Positions 48,300-55,960 of a stretch of 64,000 nt of DNA are shown here, in pieces; position 1 is the first letter of the stretch; every line of letters starts with the position of its first letter. A model generated the notes under the pieces. That model did not search any database. It worked only from the letters and a program-made list of their open reading frames with translations, and was not told the origin of the DNA. Both the position numbers and the translations under genes were made by a program. Origin of the DNA: Gracilaria gracilis (Eukaryota; Rhodophyta; Florideophyceae; Gracilariales; Gracilariaceae); the NCBI GenBank assembly GCA_030374805.1, contig JARGSG010000047.1, forward strand, positions 310,001-374,000, written 5' to 3'.

Positions 48300-48971
48300 T
48301 CAACTGAAGGCGGAGGACTTGCCGGCATCGTAGTCCTGCGTAAGGTCAACGAGTGGGTTGGCCATGTGAGTGTTGGTGAGCTTGATGCGCTTTGTCCTGC
48401 GTCGGCCGTTTGGCCTGGAGCTAGGACGCTTCCTAGCAATAGGCTGAGAGATTCTGATCCCAGTCTTGTCATCAGTTTGCTTCAAACCATGCGCAACCAA
48501 GATGCGATGCACCTCGATGGCATCCGGTAGAAGCACGTCCTGGTAGCGCTTCTTGACGTCATGGCTGACAGGGGTGTCCAATCGCGGGTCGTGAGGAAAC
48601 AACAAGACCTTGGAGCCGCTCTTTATCTGGTAGACAGCGCGGCGCTTCTTGAGCTTCTTGATATCGTCCTTGACGCCCTTGTACGAGTCGTACAGGTCCT
48701 TTTCGTTGACGCCGTCCGAACTGCGCGCCATGAGCGACAGCAAGTGGGTGAAGTTTCGCAGCGGGTACTTTGAGGCCCAGCGCCAGCGCCCGTCCTTCTC
48801 ACGGATGACCTTGCTCGCCTCGCCCGTGAGCGAGAGCAGCACGTCGTGGTTGCCATCGATGTCGACGCCCGTCTTCTCGTGGATCTGGGCGGAGGTGAAG
48901 GGCTCCAGTTCGGCGCGCAGGAAGTTGTGCACGCGCGCGAGCTGCAGCCCCACGGGCAGCTCCTCCGTCAT
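48300..48971 (-). CDS. Transcription initiation factor TFIIE, beta subunit
   Basis: 223 residues, shorter than the human subunit. Two winged-helix segments: one at about 10–60 (VHNFLRAELEPFTSAQIHEK, then WRWASKYPLRNFTHLLSLMA) and one at about 85–130 (VNEKDLYDSYKGVKDDIKKL, then VLLFPHDPRLDTPVS). The C-terminal third carries the basic ARKRPSSRPNGRRRTKRIKL block ahead of NTHMANPLVDLTQDY, as in TFIIE-beta of other eukaryotes. With TFIIE-alpha it recruits TFIIH to the RNA polymerase II pre-initiation complex. The ATG at 48971 is the family start; the frame is open 17 codons upstream. It is divergent from the histone H3 variant gene. Confidence 0.85.
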   Translation of the reverse strand: MTEELPVGLQLARVHNFLRAELEPFTSAQIHEKTGVDIDGNHDVLLSLTGEASKVIREKDGRWRWASKYPLRNFTHLLSLMARSSDGVNEKDLYDSYKGVKDDIKKLKKRRAVYQIKSGSKVLLFPHDPRLDTPVSHDVKKRYQDVLLPDAIEVHRILVAHGLKQTDDKTGIRISQPIARKRPSSRPNGRRRTKRIKLTNTHMANPLVDLTQDYDAGKSSAFS

Positions 48972-49338
48972 AGCGATGGTTTTTGTCGGATGAGTGTGTG
49001 TGTGTGCGTAAAGTGCGACCAAGTAAGTGGCTAACTCTTAGCTAACGTTGTTGCGGGTGAGAGCTCGAACGACAACACTTGTCAAGTGTGCAAAATCGAA
49101 GAGAAACGCTTCGCTTGGTGCATTGTTACGTTTGGTCGAAACGAAAGCGCGCACACGTATGACAGGGCGTGCGACGGCGGCGTCGAAAAGGCGCCAAAGT
49201 TGGCGCGCGCCAAGCGTAAAGTTGTGTACGCTTGTAAAGTTGTGCTGCGGGGGGCACCTCCCCCCCCCCCCTCCTTGTGGTGAGCACTTGTGTTCTCTCT
49301 GGCTTGAATCGATCGCGCGTACCGGCGGGCAAAACGGC
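48972..49338. promoter_or_regulatory. Divergent promoter region
   Basis: Between TFIIE-beta and the histone H3 variant. It holds a TG repeat at about 48992 and a run of about 11 C at 49260. No gene is recognised. Confidence 0.35.
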
Positions 49339-49881
49339 ATGGCATCTCCCCGGACGCCGCTACGAGCGCGCGCTTCGACGGGGTCGCGCGGCGGGCGCTC
49401 TCCTCGCACGCCGCGCACGCCGCGCTCGGCAGGTTCGGTGGGCGGCGCGGCCAACCGACGCACGACGAGGAAGACGGTGCCCACGAAGCGGGTGGCGCGG
49501 CGCAGCGGGGCGGCGCCGGCGCTGACGTCGGCGGTGGGCAAGAGGGTGCGCGGGTCGGGACGCAAGCCGTACCGGTACCGACCGGGCCAACGAGCGATTA
49601 TGGAGATTCGCAAGTACCAACGGTCCGTGAACCTGTTGATTCGAAGACTGCCGTTTGCTCGTTTGGTGAAGGAGATTACGCAGAAGTTTCACCACGACTT
49701 GCGCTGGCGCGTGGACGCGATTGAGGCGCTGCAGGTGTCTGCCGAAGCGTTTGTGGTGAATCTGATGGAAGATGCAAACTTGTGTGCCATCCATGGGAAG
49801 AGAGTGACGATCATGCCTAGGGACATCCACCTCGCGCGACGAATCCGCGGACTTAGCAATGACCCAGCCAACTATTTATGA
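49339..49881 (+). CDS. Divergent histone H3 variant, candidate centromeric H3 (CENH3)
   Basis: 180 residues. The histone fold is clear: [20 protein letters not shown] (alpha-N, from 76), [19 protein letters not shown], then [40 protein letters not shown] and IHLARRIRG. Differences from canonical H3 are spread over the whole fold, and Trp123 at the end of loop 1 is the residue seen in CENP-A-type histones. The N-terminal tail is about 75 residues, longer than in H3 (about 40), rich in SPRTP/TPR motifs, and lacks the H3 K4 and K9 contexts. The protein ends in [10 protein letters not shown] instead of GERA. Loop 1 is not longer than in H3 by hand alignment, so CENH3 is likely but not proved. Confidence 0.8.
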   Translation: MASPRTPLRARASTGSRGGRSPRTPRTPRSAGSVGGAANRRTTRKTVPTKRVARRSGAAPALTSAVGKRVRGSGRKPYRYRPGQRAIMEIRKYQRSVNLLIRRLPFARLVKEITQKFHHDLRWRVDAIEALQVSAEAFVVNLMEDANLCAIHGKRVTIMPRDIHLARRIRGLSNDPANYL

Positions 49882-49944
49882 AGGCAACGGCAGTGAGTGG
49901 GCGGCGGCGGTGGGGTACAGCCGAGTAACTTTAGTTAGTAAGGC

Positions 49945-49967
49945 GGGGGGGGGGGGGGGGGGGGGGG
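49945..49967 (+). repeat. Homopolymer run of 23 G
   Basis: Just after the H3 variant gene. Its length may be unreliable in any assembly; G runs of this kind can form quadruplexes. Confidence 0.85.
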
Positions 49968-50926
49968 AGAGGAGGAGACAGGTGCGCGTTTGAGAGGCCA
50001 ATTTTGGGGCGAGTTGTGATTGGCGGCGTGTGATTGGCGGCGCAGCTTTTGCACAGCATTGCAGAAACAGCGTTTGTATCTACAGTTAGGTTGAACATAA
50101 AGTAACATGTGAGTGCGCGAGCGCGACGGCGGCTCTCTGCGCGCGCGCGCGAGCAGCTGCAGCGACTCACGTGCGGCGCGCGCGCGTCGGTGGAACGCGC
50201 GCGCGCGCGCGACATGATGTCGCGCGCTCAACGTGAACGATTGGCGCACGTGGAAGCGTGTTACACAAACAGCCGCGTCGGGGAATGGACGAACGCGCGC
50301 GCACCAGCGCGCCACGAGCACACACACGCACCGCCGCCACCGCCGCCACCGCCGCCGCCGCCGAGTGCCGCGCGGCGCGGCACGTAAGTAAAAAAAAAAA
50401 GGGCGCGCCGCGCCCGACGGTGCGCGGCTGCACGAATGTGGCGCGCGCCAGCGCTAGCGCCAGCGCGCGCGCCGCGGCGCGCGTGGAAAGCGTGCCACGC
50501 CAGTGTGGGCGCGCGGCGCAGTGCGCGCACGCACGGCGCGTGCGGAAGAGGAACTAGCGCGCCTGCTTACGTGCGCCAATCAGCGTGCGCGTGCGCGCCG
50601 CGTGCGCGCGGACAGCACGCTTTCCACCCACAGCGCTTGCTCAGCGATGGTGCTCTCGCTCTTAAGCACGCCATGCGCGCCCCATTTTGTGCGTTGCGCT
50701 CTCTCCCTCTCGCACTCACTCACTCCCCTCCCCCGCCTCACCGCCTCATCCCCGTCTACCGCCGCTACCACCACACCCCCCCCCTTCCTCACCCCCACCG
50801 TCTACCGCCGCTACCACCACCACCACCCCCCCGTCTACCGCCGCCACCACTTGTCCTCCTCCTCCTCCTCCTTGTTGTTCACCGCTTCCGTTCTCCACAC
50901 ACGCCGCTCCCCATCCGGCTGCACCA

Positions 50927-50947
50927 CCCCCCCCCCCCCCCCCCCCC
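50927..50947 (+). repeat. Homopolymer run of 21 C
   Basis: Ends eight bases ahead of the ATG of the zinc-finger gene (50955), so it should lie in its 5' leader. Confidence 0.85.
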
Positions 50948-50954
50948 TCCCCGA

Positions 50955-51500
50955 ATGACTTCCATGTGGCTCCATCACCAGCTGGCCACGCGCGTGCTGC
51001 CCGGCGCGGCGGCGGCACCGTTCCTGCTACGCGCGCCGCTGACGCGCGAGCCGCTGTCGTACTACCCCGCGCTGTCGCGCGGCGGCGCGGCGGCGGCGGG
51101 CGGCGGCGGCGTCGGCGTCGGCGGCAGCAGCAGCGGCAGCAGCAGCGCATCGGCGCGCAGCAACGGCGCGAAAAGCGGCGCCAAGAAGTTGTTCCCGTGC
51201 CCGTACCCCAACTGCTCGCAGACGTCGTCCAACAAGGGCAACCTGTCCAAGCACATTGCCACGCGGCACGAGCACCGCAAGGATTTTGTGTGCCCGTTCA
51301 ACGGGTGCAACAGAAGGTTTGCCAAGAAGTACAACATGCTGCGACATTTGTCGGCCAGCGGCGTGCATCGCGCGTCGCCCATGGCCGCCGCCAAGATGGC
51401 CGGCAAGAGGAGGGCGTCTGATCGCGCAAAGTGGAGCTCCATGGAGCTGGATTTGGCAAAGTTTCTGGCGGAGCAATGTCGGCCTGGCTTGGTGGCATGA
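50955..51500 (+). CDS. Protein with two C2H2 zinc fingers
   Basis: 181 residues. An Ala/Gly/Ser-rich N-terminus is followed by two fingers: C82-x4-C87-x12-H100-x4-H105 (CPYPNCSQTSSNKGNLSKH) and C113-x4-C118-x12-H131-x6-H138 (CPFNGCNRRFAKKYNMLRH). The x4 cysteine spacing and the linker ATRHEHRKDF are like TFIIIA-type DNA-binding fingers. A basic stretch (KMAGKRRASDRAKW) and a leucine-containing C-terminus follow. It is probably a nuclear DNA- or RNA-binding regulator; the target is unknown. The ATG at 50955 was chosen because everything upstream is low-complexity and includes a C21 run. Confidence 0.7.
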   Translation: MTSMWLHHQLATRVLPGAAAAPFLLRAPLTREPLSYYPALSRGGAAAAGGGGVGVGGSSSGSSSASARSNGAKSGAKKLFPCPYPNCSQTSSNKGNLSKHIATRHEHRKDFVCPFNGCNRRFAKKYNMLRHLSASGVHRASPMAAAKMAGKRRASDRAKWSSMELDLAKFLAEQCRPGLVA

Positions 51501-52438
51501 GCCGCTTGCTGTTGGTGCCCCCGCTTGCTTTTGTCTACTATTTGTTCTACTATATATACTTGCTTTTCTTTGTTTGTGTGTGTGTTGTGTTGTGTTGTGT
51601 TGTGTTGTGTTGTGTTGTGTTGTGTTGTGTGTGTGTGTGTGTGTGTGTGTTATAAGATTAGTATGCTTACTGTTTCACTTTGCTGATATGACTGTTTGAT
51701 AAACCAAAGACGCAGAATGGCTGCGAAAAGGAGCAATGCTGTATCGTTGTATTGTAGTAAAAGGCGTGGACAGTAAAGCGGTTAGCCAAAGAGCACGCGA
51801 GCGGTCGTGTACGATGGGGGGCGAGGGGGGGGGGGGGGACAGACACCCAGTTTCGTGGGAGGGGGGCGCCGACTCTGGTGGGAGCCACCGGCAGCTGTGG
51901 AAGCAGCAGCAGGCGCGCAAGCAGCAGTAACAGCCGTGCAACGGCGCAAAAAATCGCACGCCGGTCCGCACGCGCAGCCGTTTGGGCGCGCACACGCCAC
52001 ATGGAGCCAACGAGCACAAGGCGCGCGCTGCGCTTGCGCACGTATCTGGCGCGCAGATATTTTGGCACGCCACGCGCGCGCGCGCACACACACAAGCGCA
52101 GCTGCTCGAGCACAGCGCGCACAAATCTGCGCGCGCAGTGTCAAGCCAATGCGCGCAGCGCGCGCCCCGAGCACGCAGCGCCACGCCGCGCGCCGGCGGC
52201 GAACAGCCCTAAGTGGCGCGCGCGCCGCGGCGCGCGATTGCGTTCGCGCGCCGCCCATTGGCCGCGCTGTGCGCGCGTGTCAATCTGCGCGCCGCGCCGC
52301 GCGCGTGTGGCTGAGAGACACGCTACTGGCGGGTGCGCTGCGCGCGCGCGTGCGCACGCGCGAGCCGCGCGCGCCGCGGCGCACTATCTATCTCGGCGCG
52401 CACAGATCGGCGCCGCCACATGTCGCTGCGCCAATGCG
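51501..52438. other. Intergenic region between convergent zinc-finger and Raptor genes
   Basis: Begins with a TG microsatellite and then becomes extremely GC-rich with GCGCGC runs. No gene is recognised; overlapping frames here are compositional. Confidence 0.4.
51575..51650 (+). repeat. TGTGT/TG microsatellite
   Basis: A TG tract, then about ten units of TTGTG, then a (TG)n tract, 75 bases after the stop of the zinc-finger gene. Confidence 0.85.
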
Positions 52439-55400
52439 TCACAGCAGCGCGTCGCCGTAGATGACCACCGAGCTGTCGCGCGCGCCCACCGCCAACACGT
52501 TGCAGCGCCGCTGGAAGCACATGCTCGTCACCGCGCCCATCGCCGCGTTCGCCCCGAACAGCGCGCCGCCGCCGCCGCCACCGACGCCGCCGCCCCCGAC
52601 GCCGACGCCGCCCCCAACGCCGCCCCCGACGCCGCCAAGGGCGCCCACGGCCGCCTGGCCGAACATCATGTGCTCCATCGTCCGCTCCGGCCCGAACAGC
52701 TTCACGCATCGCCCCGTAGACCCCGTCGCCACGTACCGCCCGCCGCTGTGCACCGCCATCGCCGTCACGCAGTTGCGGTGCGCGCGGATGCGCGCCAGCT
52801 CGCCGCTCTGCCCCCCGCCACCGCCGCCCCATCGCGCGTCCCAGAACACCAGCTCGCCGCCAATGTCCGCCGCCACCACCACCTCGCGCCCGCCGCCCCC
52901 GCCCCCGCCCCCGCCCACGCACGTGCCCACCGAGATGATGGGGAAGCGCTCCACTGCGAACCGCCGCACGTCGCTGTCGCGCGTGTCCACCACGCTCAGC
53001 GATCCGTCCGACCCGCCCACCACCACCACGTGCGGCTCCGTCGCGCCCCACATGCTCACCGCCGTGGGCCACGCCCCGTCGCCCACGCACACCCCCTTCC
53101 ACACGCACCGCTCCGCCCACAGGTCCCACACGCGCACCACCTCCCTCTCGCACCCGCCCGCCGCCAGATACGACGAGCTGCTCTCGAACGACAGCGACAG
53201 TCCATTGCCCGATTGCTGCACAGCCTCTGCGAATGCATCGGGCGTCGAGCTCATCTCCACTCCGCTCACGCCCTCCGCCCCGGCTCCGGCCCCCATTTGC
53301 ATCCCGTCCGTCGCCCCGCCCTGATAGTAGTCGCGCGTCGTGCCCACCGAGCTCCACAGCGTCTTGCCACACGCCTGGAACGTGCTCATGATGCGGTACT
53401 GTCGCCCGTGCACGTCCGACTTGAATACAGCCGCCCGTCCGTCGTACGCCCCGGCCAGAATCAGCGCTGACCGGCTGTTGGCCACGTCCCCGTCCGACGA
53501 CACGCATCCAAAACTGTTCAGACACACGATTGAGCTCACGCCCACCTCCGCAATCCCGGGCGGTGACGGCACTCCAAACGATCCTTTGCACGCCCCATTC
53601 TCAATGTCGTACACCCCGACGGAGCCCATGCTATCGCCCGTTGCCAGCAGTTGATAGTCGCCCACTTCCTTGTCGCTGGGAAGGAACGCCATCGCCGTCA
53701 CTGCCCCGCCACCTGCGCCCATCATGTACACACCCAGCTGTCGAACGTTGCTAAACTCAACTTCTTCCTCACACTCACCTCCTCCAGTTGACGCACCTTC
53801 ACAACGCTGTGCTCGTTTGGTGGAGCCCTCTTCTCGCACTCCCCGTCGACACAGCTTCTCCCACATTGTGATGCGACGCGGCATCGCCTTTTCCTCAGCC
53901 ACGCAGTCCACCGTGCTAATGTCACACTGCACGCGATTAATAAGCGCGCAGCTCCATTCGAACAGAGATAGTGTTGCGTTCCCAGCGTCCGACAAATACA
54001 ATCTACCCCGTTCCTTCCCGCCATTCGCTTCTTTCAATAGCTCATTGCTTCCACCATCCCTACCTCTTCTCTTATCTGCCACCCGAGGCTCTCCGCGCAC
54101 GCTCGAAACCGCCGATTTCAGAGTAGGTGACAGCGAATCCAGAGTATTTAGAATCTGGTACGAGTGACTCCTCCTTGGTGGCCGTGGCGGTGATTTGCTT
54201 GCGCTCGCACCGCCCCTGTCACCATCACGTGATGCGCTATACACATTAGCCGAGTTAGACGAACTTGGAGACAACCCTCCGAATTGCAGTTGCTGCGAAA
54301 TGCTACGCATGAACGTTTCGATGCCTTTGACCACTTGTAGGTGAGGCCTGTGCTTCGGGCTGCCGACAGCACTTGCATCGCTGACACTATCCCCACTGCG
54401 CCCTAACACACGCAAATCGCTTCCCGAGCCGGATGCACTTGGCAACAAACTCCCGCTGTTTGTCCTGGGAAACCTGGTGCTTCTTGGTATCCTGGGCGTG
54501 GCGTTGAGGTCAAAGCTGTGCCCCCTTGTTCCTCGAACATGAATTCTGCCACTGCTGGTGTTCCCCTTTGCTCTGTCTGTTTCTCTCAGCATCCCCCTGC
54601 TGTGTACTTCGGAAGGCTGTGAGTCAGCTCTCGTCAGAATGGCTGCATCACTTCCCTCACTCGATGCAGCCATCGTGCCCCTCGGAAACAGAGGCGGTGA
54701 TCCTCGTTCCAGCTCATTCGCCGCCCCGGTCGAAAATAGTGGAGGGCGCGAATTTCGCTGCGAGGAGCTCCATTCATTCTTTCCCCCGTGATTGAACAGG
54801 TTCACTGAGCCACTTCCAGGCGCCTGCCCAAGGATGTCACGCGTATCAGACTTCAGTACTGCAGGGTTTCGCCCGGGATACGAATTGGGCGAGGTGCCCG
54901 TCTTGGCAAAGAAACCCTGGTTCGCAGATTGGTCACGAGGAATGGTGATTCCGTCAAGTTGGTCATAGATGAGATCAACACTCTCGCGAGCAATAGCAGC
55001 TACAACCGGGTGGGAGTCATATGCCAGTTCCGATAACGATATCCACATCAGCCTGTACGCATTCTCGCACTGGCTTGATATTGAGCTGGGCGATGCAGAA
55101 CTTGTATCGATCCCGTCCACACCCTCGATATCTACAAAATAAGCTTCGCGGAGAAAGCTATCGTGTCTGCGCAACACAGCTTTCGAAAGAGCTGCCGAGA
55201 TTTCGCGCCGTACCAGCGTGCTGCACTCTGTGTCCAAGTTGAGAGCAATTCTTTGGCCAATGAGAAGCAGCACGTCTTGTTCTTGTGATGAAAATTCCCG
55301 AAGGGCAGGAAGGCTCCTTTCTGACACTCTCGATTGTCCTGCGTGTGCCCTCTCTTGAGGACTGTGGCCCATCACCCATTCATTACGGTTAGTGGGCTCC

Positions 55401-55960
55401 ACAGACAAACTAGACAATGATGCAGGCAATTCTCTGTTTGGAACGTTTTCTTCGATGGAGTTGTAATCCCTCTGGCTTTCCTCCGGTGGTATTGGTTGTG
55501 CCAGCGAGCGGTTCTGCGAACTTTTTTGTCCTTCAGGGTCATTCAAATCCTCGAAAACGGCGTTCATAATAGTCGAAAGGGCAACAGTTGCGGCTGCTCT
55601 CACATCCGCAGCTACATCCTCCGATGCGAGACGACCCAAATGATAGACAAACCTGTTCCACGCTAATAGTTGAGATATCACCTCCCGACGACTGTGCAGT
55701 ATTACCTCCGTGAGGCACAAACATGCCCATCGCCGAACAAACGCACTCGAGTGATTCAAACGTTCTAGACACAACTCAATTATCTTACATTCCCGAAGAC
55801 GATCGGCATAGCCTGCTGCAATAATAGACAAGATGTAGAATGCGACCGCAATGTACACAGGCCTCGGTTCGTTCTCCCCCATTTGGTGGCTTGGCCACAA
55901 ACTGCAAAAAGTACATGTACCTGTCCTTTTCCATAAGATCCGAGCAAACTGAGCCATCAA
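52439..55960 (-). CDS. RPTOR: Raptor (TOR complex 1), C-terminal part: HEAT and WD40 region
   Basis: Open frame carrying the second part of Raptor. The real protein joins it at about 55876 from the frame of the upstream part. RPVYIAVAFYILSIIAAGY and KIIELCLERLNHSSAFVRRW continue the armadillo/HEAT repeats where other Raptors read TAFILAVIVN…LIAICLEQL. Residues to about 650 are long, S/R-rich and disordered. The end holds WD40 blades with Gly-rich inserts, such as LILAGAYDGRAAVFKSD, VVVAADIGGELVFWDAR and VATGSTGRCVKLFG. Raptor presents substrates to the TOR kinase. The combined protein would be about 1,860 residues, well above human Raptor (1,335). The last 1.2 kb is far more GC-rich than the rest. 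The first codons of this frame, before about 55876, are out of register. Confidence 0.85.
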   Translation of the reverse strand: MMAQFARILWKRTGTCTFCSLWPSHQMGENEPRPVYIAVAFYILSIIAAGYADRLRECKIIELCLERLNHSSAFVRRWACLCLTEVILHSRREVISQLLAWNRFVYHLGRLASEDVAADVRAAATVALSTIMNAVFEDLNDPEGQKSSQNRSLAQPIPPEESQRDYNSIEENVPNRELPASLSSLSVEPTNRNEWVMGHSPQERAHAGQSRVSERSLPALREFSSQEQDVLLLIGQRIALNLDTECSTLVRREISAALSKAVLRRHDSFLREAYFVDIEGVDGIDTSSASPSSISSQCENAYRLMWISLSELAYDSHPVVAAIARESVDLIYDQLDGITIPRDQSANQGFFAKTGTSPNSYPGRNPAVLKSDTRDILGQAPGSGSVNLFNHGGKNEWSSSQRNSRPPLFSTGAANELERGSPPLFPRGTMAASSEGSDAAILTRADSQPSEVHSRGMLRETDRAKGNTSSGRIHVRGTRGHSFDLNATPRIPRSTRFPRTNSGSLLPSASGSGSDLRVLGRSGDSVSDASAVGSPKHRPHLQVVKGIETFMRSISQQLQFGGLSPSSSNSANVYSASRDGDRGGASASKSPPRPPRRSHSYQILNTLDSLSPTLKSAVSSVRGEPRVADKRRGRDGGSNELLKEANGGKERGRLYLSDAGNATLSLFEWSCALINRVQCDISTVDCVAEEKAMPRRITMWEKLCRRGVREEGSTKRAQRCEGASTGGGECEEEVEFSNVRQLGVYMMGAGGGAVTAMAFLPSDKEVGDYQLLATGDSMGSVGVYDIENGACKGSFGVPSPPGIAEVGVSSIVCLNSFGCVSSDGDVANSRSALILAGAYDGRAAVFKSDVHGRQYRIMSTFQACGKTLWSSVGTTRDYYQGGATDGMQMGAGAGAEGVSGVEMSSTPDAFAEAVQQSGNGLSLSFESSSSYLAAGGCEREVVRVWDLWAERCVWKGVCVGDGAWPTAVSMWGATEPHVVVVGGSDGSLSVVDTRDSDVRRFAVERFPIISVGTCVGGGGGGGGGREVVVAADIGGELVFWDARWGGGGGGQSGELARIRAHRNCVTAMAVHSGGRYVATGSTGRCVKLFGPERTMEHMMFGQAAVGALGGVGGGVGGGVGVGGGGVGGGGGGALFGANAAMGAVTSMCFQRRCNVLAVGARDSSVVIYGDALL

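Larger units (their letters stand above)
49882..50954. other. GC-rich intergenic region with long G and C runs
   Basis: Holds a run of 23 G at 49945–49967, CG-alternating stretches near 50140–50210, and a run of 21 C at 50927–50947 just ahead of the zinc-finger ATG. Long frames on both strands are due to base composition. The last part should be the promoter and leader of the zinc-finger gene. Confidence 0.45.

Noticed and set aside
51878-53470. 530-codon open frame on the + strand
   Set aside because: Overlaps the Raptor WD40 region in antisense and is Ala/Arg/His-rich; it is a by-product of high GC.
55830-55920. Short GT–AG introns (19 or 44 bases) to join the two Raptor frames
   Set aside because: Either would delete conserved residues (YMYFLQF or VYIAVAFYILSII); a one-base length change in CCCCC explains the data better.
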